Origin: Chrysaora quinquecirrha
Taxonomy: Eukaryota > Cnidaria > Scyphozoa > Semaeostomeae > Pelagiidae
DNA length: 64,000 nucleotides
Assembly (NCBI GenBank): GCA_014526335.1
Contig: JACTAT010000110.1
Span: 310,001 to 374,000 of the forward strand
Direction of reading: 5' to 3'
The position numbers and the translations under genes were made by a program. The notes under the pieces were generated by a model, which saw nothing but the letters and a program-made list of their open reading frames with translations, did not search any database and was not told the origin of the DNA. Shown piece by piece: positions 26,301 to 38,300 of the stretch; positions within the stretch are counted from its first letter, which is position 1, and every line of letters begins with the position of its first letter.

Positions 26301-29300
26301 CAATCGGAGGCAGATCCCGCTTGTGTAAGGTATCCCGGAATGGGAAATTTATCTCATGTACTCATCCCAAATTTATTTTTACGGGTTTCATCAGAGCAAC
26401 AGGATCTCAGGAAGCATGCCGACAACACGGATCATTTATTTTCCCCTAATCAGATCCTCGGCAAAGCGTGAATCACCTAAGAAAAATCTTAGCAGTTCAT
26501 CCCCGGCCTTTCTCTTGATCTGACCACCCGTTCTCTGACTCTCGTTCTCTTTCGTTTTACCCTGGAGATAGCTGACGACTGTTGAATCAAACACAGTCAC
26601 AGATCGCGATTCGGACTCAATCAACACTTGGCAATTTTCGCCAAATTTAGCTACCATTTCTTTACATTTATCAACGTATTACCTACTCATAGTTAGGAAA
26701 AACTCACTTTTAAGGAAAGAGCTTTTTCATCTTTTTCAGGGCTGCTTTCTTACCTTACATCGAAGAATGTTTTAAAGAAGTCTTTTTCATTGTTGATGTG
26801 AGTTGATTTAATTATTGTTGAACATTAGCCTAAATCGGAATTTGGTACCTTACACGGCGATTGTGGTTGCACGTAATGTTTTTTCCTTGAAACTTGTGTC
26901 GCAATTCTGCAGCGAAACAATGTGCTTGGCGATTGCTTCGTGCAGTAAATCGTCTCTTCAACCAACCTCGTCCACAGGGTGAATAGGCCTCTACGTGGCA
27001 GAAATCGACTCAATTTTGCTCCTATCCGAAGGCTTTATGCCGAGAGCCACAGCTAGCCGCCATTTTGAGAAAGATGGTGCGATACTTTTCGAGCGTAAGT
27101 GTAGAAGTACTGCTTCCACTGAGGGGGGCGGGTAAATCCTTTAACGGAATGTGGTATATAAATGGCTTCGGATAATCTAGCGACGGGGGCCATACCAGGG
27201 CACAACTTTGGAATTAGCTTTAACCCTATAAAGATGGCACAATCGTCTAAAAAACATTCTTTGACCAAATGCTCATTAACAATAAAATTTTTGGCCATCT
27301 ATATGCCCTCTCTCCCTTGGTCTTCCTGAAAACATTCTAGAATGTCAAGTTCTTTCTGCTATTAAAAACTTAAAGTTAAGATGCAGTCCAGATCTGAATC
27401 CCATCTACTGTGGTATGCCACTCCACTCGTGGGCAAATCTATCTTATTGTCTGCTATTGAAAACCATATATAAATATGTATATTGCTTAAGAAGGCTCGA
27501 CATAGCTGAAACACAAATGCTAATGGGTGGCGAGGCTTGGGCGGTATGATTTGAAGAGTTGCTCGGCCATTTCACTGAGTTCTTAAGCTAAGTGGAAACT
27601 GCATTGGCTCTTTGGTCATGCTGTCCAGGTTCGAATCCCATCTATGATGGTATGCCACTCGTGGAAAATTCTATCATAGTGTTTGCCATTAATGAAAAAT
27701 ATATGTGTTTTCTTCTATGTCTTGCCTATAGGACTCACACATCAATCTGCGGAAAGCGTCAATCACCTCGTGTGCAACTTTCTGTAAGGTTATTCAAAAC
27801 ATGTTGCAGGAAAATGGAGCCACTGATTATACAACAGGTATATTACAATTGAATATGGTGATTAGATGTGGTGGTTTACGGATTATTACTTATGCAAAGC
27901 TAAACAGGAATATAACTCGTGGAGGATTATAACTTATGGGTTTTCGTAAAGAGCCTATCGCTTGAGTTTGTTTTTGACTGATGTTTACATGGTTCTTTTC
28001 AACTCCTCGGGTCCTCATACCCTTGGGTCCTCGTCTATAGGCGTACGGTTCTGGAAAGTTGGGCATGTGCTACTTCATTTTATTTCATTTTTATTTATTT
28101 ATTCACGGCAGCCCCGTCAGTTACTTAATAACTGCTTTTCAGGGGGCCGTGATTATTGCTTCAACAGAATTACAGTTTGAATCTATTTTTAAAAGTGGCA
28201 AGTGAGGGTGCCATCACGTTGAAGTTGGTTCCAGTTATTCGATTACGCACCCTCGTCGGGACACGAGATTTTCAAAATTTGTGCAGATAATCCAAAATTC
28301 AGGTACTGCGGAAAATGTATAATGACAGCAACAACAAGTTACAATCTAAAAAGTAGTTTTTTTTTCAGATTATTTTATGAACAAATTATTCCCAGTATAC
28401 TAGAGTATTTAGGTTTCAGAGTGATTTTGTTTTCATTATTGCGTGATATTTTGATGCTCGAATAGTTTGTGCAAAGAAAATGACATATTAATGGAAAGGG
28501 TTTGTATACTGCTATACCATATCAAATTGTATACACGCTTGTACTGTATCATAAAACTGCATCTTCACAAACTCAGATGCCTAATCCTTTCAATATTTTA
28601 AGTTATACAGCTTCCCACCTTTTACTTGTAAATCAGCTATTGCTTGTACAGTGCCATAATATACCGCAACATGCAATAACGTTGCATACCATGCTTGCCA
28701 TACCATGCCATAGTTTTTATCGCTCCATACTCAATTCTTTTCCATACCATACCATATTGTTGATGTTATCAGCGAACCACCCATGTCATGCCTTACCATA
28801 CAATACCATACCATACCATAACATACAATACCATACCATACAATACAATAAAATACCATACCATACAATATCATACCATACACAGCATACCGTACCATAC
28901 AGTAAAATACCATACCATACAGCATCATACCATACAATACCATACAATACAATACCATACCATAACATACAATACCATACCATACAATATCATACCATTC
29001 CATACAATACCATACCATACAATACCATTCCATACCATAACATACAATACCATACACTACCATTCCATACCATTCCATACAATACCATACCATACAATAC
29101 CATTCCATACCATAACATACAATACCATACCATACAATATCATACCATTCCATACAATACCATACCATACAATACCATTCCATATCATAACATACAATAC
29201 CATACACTACCATTCCATACCATTCCATACAATACCATACCATACAATACCATTCCATACCATAACATACAATACCATACCATACAATATCATACCATTC

Positions 29301-32300
29301 CATACAATACCATACCATACAATACCATTCCATACCATAACATACAATACCATACCATACCATACCATACAATACCATAATATACCATACCATAATATAT
29401 CGATAGCCACTACTATTAATGACCTATTAATTAATGGAAAGGGTTTGTATTCTACCATCCTGTACTGTATCTTATTACCCTATGGTCAGGGCCCCAACTC
29501 TGTTATGCAATCTGATCGTCTGAAACGCTCGGATGTGACGTAATGATAGGGCATTATTATCTGGTAGTGACCGCTCATTACGTCAAACGTTCGCGATTTT
29601 TAGATATAGAACGCAGCACCAAATGGCTTTGTTGTAATGGCTTCTACCATGATACGCGTTTTGTAATCATTATTTTAAGGCCATTACCATGCCCTGTCCA
29701 TAGGGTAATAAACCATATAATAACTGTTTCCTTTGGGCAATACCGAAAATATTAACCCTCAGCCTCTGTAAAACGTCACCAACTCGGCCTTGTACTCACG
29801 GCTTCGGGTCAATATTTTCTGGTTTTGCCCTCGGAAACAGTTATTAAAGGCTTAGTAGAAACTGCATGTTTCACACACTCAGATGCCCCCATCCTTTCAT
29901 TATTGTAACTTATACAGCCTCCCAACTTTTACTTGTATATCATCTCGTGCGTGTTTACAGTGCCATATTATTCCGCAACGTGCAATTACATACAAAGCCA
30001 TCCTTTTCCATACCATACTTTACCATCAATTACATAGCATACCACACCGTCTTTAACGTTATTACCCAACCACCACCGCCGCCTACCATACCATACCATT
30101 CTATGACATACAGTGTCATACTATATTCTTTACAAAGTGGTGCTTTATAACAAAAAGTGGGCAACGTACTATCCCATACCATATCAATCTATACAATCAC
30201 GCTAGCGAATCTATAATCGCTACTGTGGTGGATAATCACTACTGTGGTGGTACTATTTGCGTACTGTGGTGGATAATCACTACTTTTGATGGTTTACTAT
30301 GCTTACGGTGGTGGCATACCGGAATTTGATGACCCGGGACGCAGGTGGGACCCGGGACGTGGGACTCAAGTGGGACGCGGGACCCGGGACGGAAGTGGGA
30401 CGCGGGACTCAAAACGGAAGTGGGACGTGGGACTCAGGTGGGACCCGGGACGTGGGACTCAGGTGGGACCCGGGACGCGGGACTCAGGTGGGACCCGGGA
30501 CGCGGGACTCAGGTGGGACCCGGGACGCGGGACTCAGGTGGGACCCGGGACCTGGGACTCAGGTGGGACCCGGGACGCGGGACTCAGGTGGGACCCGGGA
30601 CGCGGGACTCAGGTGGGACCCGGGACCTGGGACTCAGGTGGGACCTGGGACTCAGGTGGGACCCGGGACGTGGGACGCAGGACACGGGTGGGACCCGAGA
30701 CACGGGACTTAGGTGGGACCAGGGAAGCGGGACTCAGGTGGGACCTTGGACCTGGTAACGGAATGGGACCTGAGACCTGGGAAGCAAGTTGGTCCTGGGA
30801 CCTAGGACGCAGTTGAGAACTTGGACCTGGGACGCATTTTGGACCAGAAACCTGGGGCCAGGGACTCAGTTGGGACCTTAAACTCTGCGCAAGGATGGGG
30901 CCTGGGACAAGGTTTTGACGTGGAAAGTGGTTGCTCGCTGGACCATTAGTAGGACGTTTGACTAGAGAAATTTGATCACTTGATAGAAAAACTGAATCAA
31001 CATCATTAAATGTCTATGAAAATGCTTTTCACAAAAATGTTTAAAAAGTTACAAATGAAACCAAAGTTCATAACCGTTCATTAATTTTTAGACTTAAATT
31101 CTACTCATAATGCCAACGAATTAAGTCTAACAGAAAACGAGAATAAAACTCATGATTTTAGTAAACAAAAATGCGTTACGTAACCATTATTGCTCAATTT
31201 TCCCCCTGTTGTACAAATTTGGAGTCTGGAGATTTGAAACTACTAAGTTAGCCGCTGCGATGATTTGAATTCCAAACCGAAAAAAATGATTGTTGAAGTT
31301 GAAGAATGAAACCTTTTTTGTTGAAATTAGACATGCTTCATCAACATTCCTTGAATAGCGGCTCCTAGAGAAAGGCAGTGCATACTTTATAGGGCATAAA
31401 TCCTTACAGGGTGGAAATTTTCCTTTTTAACGATCTTCTAGTTAAGATAGCAAAACAACAGAAGAAACAAACATGCGTAACGTTATAAAAATAAGAGATA
31501 CAGTAATATATACTTCGTAATTCAAACGGTGTAGTCAAGATCTTCAATTCAAAAATTAAATTCCTATGCCACAATTTCGCAAAATCTGTTTGTGCTCAGG
31601 AAGCAAGAAAGGCTTCAGTTGCGGAGGAACTACAATCATTTGCGGAGAAAACATTTGATTGTTGTGCGCTATGCAAGTGCGATTAAAGTGATAATAAACT
31701 TTAGCAAATTCTGCAGATATCCTCCACTCACGTGCTTTTTGATCAAAATATGATCTTTGTGTTTTTGAAACAACGACCATATCATTGGGTGGGCTAGGGT
31801 ACCCATTTTGATAGAACCTGCCACTGCATTTATAGCAAACAGCAACATTCTTATGGCAAAATCGTAGAAGTGCCAATACGTATCCATTTGCTGGTGGATC
31901 TGGTTGTGGCGGTGGATTTAAGGCTGAATCCGCTTGCATGCCAGAGACGAGTGGTTGATGCAGCTGATTAGGAACATCTACTACTCTCATTTGAACATCA
32001 GAAGAATGAGCTGATGGTGCTGTTACATTTGGAGTAGCATCCGCTGGTGTTATGTATCTTTGGACCTTGGGTTTCACCACATTCGGTGGCCCCTTTCTCT
32101 TTTGGGTTGATTTTGTTTTTTTAACACCAGCTTTTGCTTCTTTCCTGCATCAGCGAGTTTCTTTACTGAGGTGCGACCTTTGCTCTTGTTCAATTTTTCA
32201 ACGAAAGAACCAACGAGTCCTTCTTTGACAGCAACGGCGATGGAATGGCTGCAGACGCCAAAAGCAGATGACCGAAAGCATTTTCTTGAAGTGCATATCA

Positions 32301-35300
32301 CACGACTGGTCTTTTTGTCAAACGAAACTTGAAAGGGCTCACAAGGCGTTTTCTTATTTTGCACAAGGTATATATTGCTGCTTGGAGGCCCTGCCACAAG
32401 GCTTCCAGGATGATTGAGAATCACTGTGGCATGCTCTTTTATTTCTTTGCAAATTGAAGATGGAATGTCGGTCAGGCCAAGTTCAGGAACGCTATAACAT
32501 ATTTTCCTTTCGCTGCCATTGTTGTCCGAGCGTTGAATATTGCTACCAGTCTCAGATGGCTGAAAGTCATTGAACTTCCCCTGTTCAAAAACTTTGTGCG
32601 AGTATTCCCAATCACTGCCTTCGTTTGACATAAATTAGACCTTGCTTCGCCTAGGTCGGCTAGCTTGCAAATTATAGGCTTCTTTCTGTAAATTTCTTCC
32701 CAAGCCGATGTTGAATTACAGTAATGCAGATTGCTTACCAGAATGTTAGCCGGTTTTATATCCCTATGCACAATATTGTGTTCATGCATGAAAGAAATTC
32801 CTGCTATTATATCCCTTGCGATGACATTGCTGAGCCCAGGGAAAGTACGAAACAAATTTTCAGAGTCAAGATAAATAAGCAGCTCTTTTAGAGAATTTAC
32901 AGACATATCTCTTTGAAATGGGGAAAAGGAAAATTCACAATACTCCAACATCACCGCGAGTGGCTGTTCACATACGCCCATGAACTTTACTATGTTAGCA
33001 CATTCTATACCATCAAGCAATTTTGCCTCTTTTGCGAATGTTCTACACTCGAGTCTTGACATTGCTTTGTGTAACTTCTTGACAACAACTGTTGCGTCAT
33101 TGTACCTGCCCTTGATGGCTGTGGCAAAGGATCCCTTACCTGCAAAAATGTTTAACAACTTCTATATGGGCTAAGAAGTAAAAATAAGAAATAAAAAGTA
33201 AGAAGTAAAAAAGCTAAGAAAGTATTTCCGTTTTAAATTCAGCATTCTACTCTACTGATGTTTGTCACCAAAAAATTATGAAAACACTGCTTATTCTCAA
33301 TTTCTTAAAAGAAACACCTCCGAAACTCTGTGTGAAGCTACTTAAAATTCTTTTCCGAAAAATCAAGAAAACTCTTAGGCCCTGTTCATATGACATTTCA
33401 TATAAGCCCGCTTACCGGGCCAACCCACTAAGTGAGACCCGCCTAATCCAGAATTTCCATACAGAATTCAATCCTGTTCATATGAGAAAGCGGGCTGGCC
33501 CAGTAAGCGAGAACTTGCTTCAGCTAGCAGTGAACTAGCATGCTTATTATGCTTATTATGCTTGTTGAACTAGCAGTGGCGAGATCTCAGCAAGCGCACG
33601 CTAGCGAATCTATACGCACTACTGTGGTGGATACGCACTACTGTGGTGGGTTATTTTGCGTACTGTGGTGGGGTTTTTTGCGTACTGTGGTGGATAAGCA
33701 CTACTGTGGTGGGTTATTATGCGTACTGTGGTGGGTTATTATGTGTACTGTGGTGGGTTATTATGCTTGTTGTGGTGGGGTTTTTTGCGTACTGTGGTGG
33801 ATAAGCTCTACTGTGGTGGGTTATTATGCGTACTGTGGTGGGTTATTATGCGTACTGTGGTGGGTTATTATGCTTGTTGTGGTGGGGTTTTTTGCGTACT
33901 GTGGTGGATAAGCACTACTGTGGTGGGTTATTATGCTCGATGCGGTGGTATTGTTTGCTGTCTGTGGTCTGTGGTTGATACGCACTATTTGGGTGGTTTA
34001 TTTGCTACGTGTTGTATGAAGCAAAAACTGGTCATTTTTTATCATCACTGAACCTTTGGTGAACTGCAAATAGATTTGACCTTTTAAATTCTGTAGGAAA
34101 TTGATGATAGTCCTGTGCTAAAATCATATCCCAAAAACATGGAGAAAGTCTGGGTCTTGAGTCTAAATATATTAATGACAGTTACGATTCACTCAGACGT
34201 TGCTCTGAACTCACAAAACGTTAATTACACGTGAAAGTCGCACATGTTACGTACAATAAAAACGTAGTGTATTATGATCTCTCAAAGATTGTAAAAAATC
34301 TCAGGTAAATAGAGAAAGTACTTTCGATGTCGTTCGGGCGTGCCCACATTATTCAGAACGTGTTCTTAATACTTAGTAATTTCGAGCCAGCATTATTGAT
34401 ATTAATAAGAAATTCATCGAGATATTCAAGTATATAAGCCGTTGCTTGAGACTCTCTTTCGTTCAAAAACATGTCTCTTCTTTGCTTTAGGGTTGTCAGA
34501 GGCTCTCACAGCCCCTTTCTTCAGTTTTCGTGGCGCCCAGGGTTCCAAAGCTACAAATTCCCGTAACTCCATAATCGGGGTCACAACAGACTTGAATCAA
34601 AGCAGTAGTTCATTTTCGTATCTTCTGCAAATACTCTTAATGCTATTTATAATTATTTCTACTGCTAGAGAAACACATAACAGTACAGCACATTGCAGTA
34701 CCTAAGATCATTTAGAATTTGGCAAGAACCTGTTCATGAATTGAATATTATAAATAGATTGAATCGGTTGATTATTGACTGGCTTGTCATCAATTTCCTA
34801 CAGTCGGTAAAATTTTCGAATTTCAAATTTAAAAGGTCAAATCTGTGTGTAGTTCATCAAAATTTCAGTGATGATAAAAATGACCAGTTGTTTGCTTCAT
34901 ACAACACGAAGCAAATAAACCACCCAAATAGTCAGTATCAACCACAGACCACAGACAGCAAACAATGCCACCGCATCGAGCATAATAACCCACCACAGTA
35001 GTGCTTATCCACCACAGTACGCAAAAAACCCCACCACAACAAGCATAATAACCCACCACAGTAGTGCTTATCCACCACAGTACGCAAAAAACCCCACCAC
35101 AACAAGCATAATAACCCACCACAGTACGCATAATAACCCACCACAGTAGCGCTTATCCACCACAGTACGCAAAAAACCCCACCACAGTACGCATAATAAC
35201 CCACCACAGTACGCATAATAACCCACCACAGTAGAGCTTATCCACCACAGTACGCAAAAAACCCCACCACAACAAGCATAATAACCCACCACAGTACGCA

Positions 35301-38300
35301 TAATAACCCACCACAGTAGAGCTTATCCACCACAGTACGCAAAAAACCCCACCACAACAAGCATAATAACCCACCACAGTACGCATAATAACCCACCACA
35401 GTACGCAAAATAACCCACCACAGTAGTGCGTATCCACCACAGTAGTGCGTATAGATTCGCTAGCGTGAAGCGGGCTGAATATTTCTCATATGAACACTCC
35501 AACCCACTAACCGGGCTGGCATTGTTTCAACAGCGCATGTGTGAAACCACAAAAGGGTTTGAAATTGCCGAAATGAATAATTTCCGTCTCGGTAGGCGGG
35601 CCAGAATTATCCCACATGTACAGAACTTGAAATTTGTCTCGCTTAGTGGGCTGTCCCGGTGAGCGGGCTCATATGAACAGGCCCTTCATCCAACAAACTT
35701 TATCCGTTTATAAAAAGCAATATACTTTTATGCCTTTTTAATCAAATAATCGTAACACAACGAAACTTCTAGTTCTGATCATCTTCATTTCTTTAGTTCT
35801 TATTTGTAACTCCAAAAAAGAATATTTGGTTCATGTCAGTGAGTTTCGGTTGAATAGGAAGGCTTCGTTTTTCGAAAGTCAGGAAACTCACAAGAAATTT
35901 TTATTGTTATGAAATTGCCAAAACTTTGGGAACTTAAGAATTGGACCCAAACATAAGAAACCATACCACAAGGATTACACGCTTTTTTTTTTATAAGGAA
36001 CCACTTTATAAGGAACCTACATGTAGAAGGCCCGAAAATTTAAAGAACTTATACTACTAAAGAGAAAATCATTAAGGAACTTTTGAATGTTGAATACTTT
36101 TATCACTGCAAATAATCAAGAATTAGAAAGCCGGTTCCATTCATTTGCAGTCGAAAATCACATAAATTGTACGTTAAGCATGTATCCAATGTTTCTTTGA
36201 GTAGTCTCGAGCTTTGCTCACATGCAAATGTCTCCCTTTTATTGTTAAGACCACTGTATGTGCAGTTAAATTAAGGAACTATTAAGGAACTTTTGGAACT
36301 ACAATTGCCTCAAAAGAGGCCCAAAAATAAGGAACTTTAAGAACTAGGCCTTGAGGTAGGTTCCTTATAAAAAAAAAAGCGTGTATTTAAATTTATCCGT
36401 AAATAAATTAATGTGCAGAATCCGTAATAATGCAGAATAAATAATATTGTTTATTAATAAGTATTACATTGGAAGGAAATTAAGACAAATTAACTCACCA
36501 ATGATTTTCATCTCTTCAAATTCAGAGGTTTCGAACCTCTGAAGCTTTTCGTCAAATATGGATCCTTGTTTGGTCGCTGAAGCAGGGATTTTCGGAACAG
36601 CTTGAAATTGGTACATTTCGGCAATGCGCTGCGAGCGCTTGCACGAAAGAAATGGTGTGGTTTATTCAAAGCGTTTCATTTCATATATGCCAGCAGGATT
36701 AGGGTTCACTACTTTGGCGCCAACAACCATCCATAGCATGCATATATTAATACATTAATGCTATAATTTATCTGGTTAAGGAGTAATGGCAGCATACAGG
36801 ATGTGGTCCTTATATGTTGTTTAAAGATATATCTCACATTTCAATGAAACTCTAAAATAGGGTCAGCTGATGAATTCTCTCTAGCCAAAACGGCAAAACA
36901 AAATCTAAGGCACAAACGATCAACCTATCAATCAAAGTCATCATCTTATACAAGTTTAAGAGAGCATAATAAATTGATACTTGTGAACCAAAACAAGAAG
37001 AGAACTGTCTGCACGAAAACGTGTGGTAGCTATTTGCATTTCGATATAAGTTTGCAGCGATAGAAAACTTCAAGAGAAAATGTCGTCCCAATAATAATCA
37101 TACATTGTCATAAATGCCTGCGCCCTTTCTCTATATTTTATTAGAATAAGCAAGAGTTTGTTTCACATACTGTATTATCACTTTAATCGCACTTGCATAG
37201 CGCACAACAATCAAATGTTTTCTCCGCAAATGATTGTAGTTCCTCCGCAACTGAAGCCTTTCTTGCTTCCTGAGCACAAACAGATTTTGCGAAATTGTGG
37301 CATAGGAATTTAATTTTGAATTGAAGATCTTGACTACACCGTTTGAATTACGAAGTATATATTACTGTATCTCTTATTTTTATAACGTTACGCATGTTTG
37401 TTTCTTCTGTTGTTTTGTTATCTTAACTAGAAGATCGTTAAAAAGGAAAATTTCCACCCTGTAAGGATTTATGCCCTATAAAGTATGCACTGCCTTTCTC
37501 TAGGAGCCGCTATTCAAGGAATGTTGATGAAGCATGTCTAATTTCAACAAAAAAGGTTTCATTCTTCAACTTCAACAATCATTTTTTTCGGTTTGGAATT
37601 CAAATCATCGCAGCGGCTAACTTAGTAGTTTCAAATCTCCAGACTCCAAATTTGTACAACAGGGGGAAAATTGAGCAATAATGGTTACGTAACGCATTTT
37701 TGTTTACTAAAATCATGAGTTTTATTCTCGTTTTCTGTTAGACTTAATTCGTTGGCATTATGAGTAGAATTTAAGTCTAAAAATTAATGAACGGTTATGA
37801 ACTTTGGTTTCATTTGTAACTTTTTAAACATTTTTGTGAAAAGCATTTTCATAGACATTTAATGATGTTGATTCAGTTTTTCTATCAAGTGATCAAATTT
37901 CTCTAGTCAAACGTCCTACTAATGGTCCAGCGAGCAACCACTTTCCACGTCAAAACCTTGTCCCAGGCCCCATCCTTGCGCAGAGTTTAAGGTCCCAACT
38001 GAGTCCCTGGCCCCAGGTTTCTGGTCCAAAATGCGTCCCAGGTCCAAGTTCTCAACTGCGTCCTAGGTCCCAGGACCAACTTGCTTCCCAGGTCTCAGGT
38101 CCCATTCTGTTACCAGGTCCAAGGTCCCACCTGAGTCCCGCTTCCCTGGTCCCACCTAAGTCCCGTGTCTCGGGTCCCACCCGTGTCCTGCGTCCCACGT
38201 CCCGGGTCCCACCTGAGTCCCAGGTCCCACCTGAGTCCCAGGTCCCGGGTCCCACCTGAGTCCTGGGTCCCGGGTCCCACCTGAGTCCCAGGTCCCGGGT

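Larger units (their letters stand above)
16752..26739. other. 10 kb IPO4 intron hosting an opposite-strand gene
   Basis: This intron is bounded by phase-2 exons on the + strand and contains the complete coiled-coil gene on the - strand, an N gap, a Harbinger-like MITE, a tRNA-derived SINE and telomere-like tracts. Confidence 0.8.
28493..30180. repeat. Diverged direct duplication of a ~300-bp segment
   Basis: TTAATGGAAAGGGTTTGTAT, AACTGCAT..CACA..CTCAGATGCC, CTTTTACTTGTA and CAGTGCCATA occur in order at 28493-28680 and again at 29432-29990. The second copy is split by the 29472-29850 repeat. Confidence 0.65.
33140..36498 (-). other. Intron of the element's kinase gene
   Basis: Contains the 33376-35686 Harbinger-like MITE (itself split by the 33597-35467 element) and the 35977-36384 TAAGGAAC MITE. 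Three rounds of later insertion tolerated by splicing. Confidence 0.75.

Noticed and set aside
26825..27013. Arg-rich - strand ORF that could be a mitochondrial presequence exon
   Set aside because: Starts from TTG, does not splice in frame to 26657, and overlaps the interval between two certain IPO4 exons without support.
28502..29543. Long frames on both strands (HTIPYNTI / GMVWYG)
   Set aside because: They are translations of the ATACC/ATACA pentamer satellite; a pentamer repeat without stops is open in several frames.
30286..30816. Three overlapping 137-176 codon frames (GGTRDAGLRWDPGRG)
   Set aside because: 25-bp minisatellite read in three frames; the mirror frames at 38052-38676 are the other arm.
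33540..35440. Regular repeats resembling a CRISPR array, and CGGLLCVLWW-type ORFs
   Set aside because: Eukaryotic context and contiguous tandem TACTGTGGTGG units with no unique spacers; they are the arms of the 1.9 kb element.
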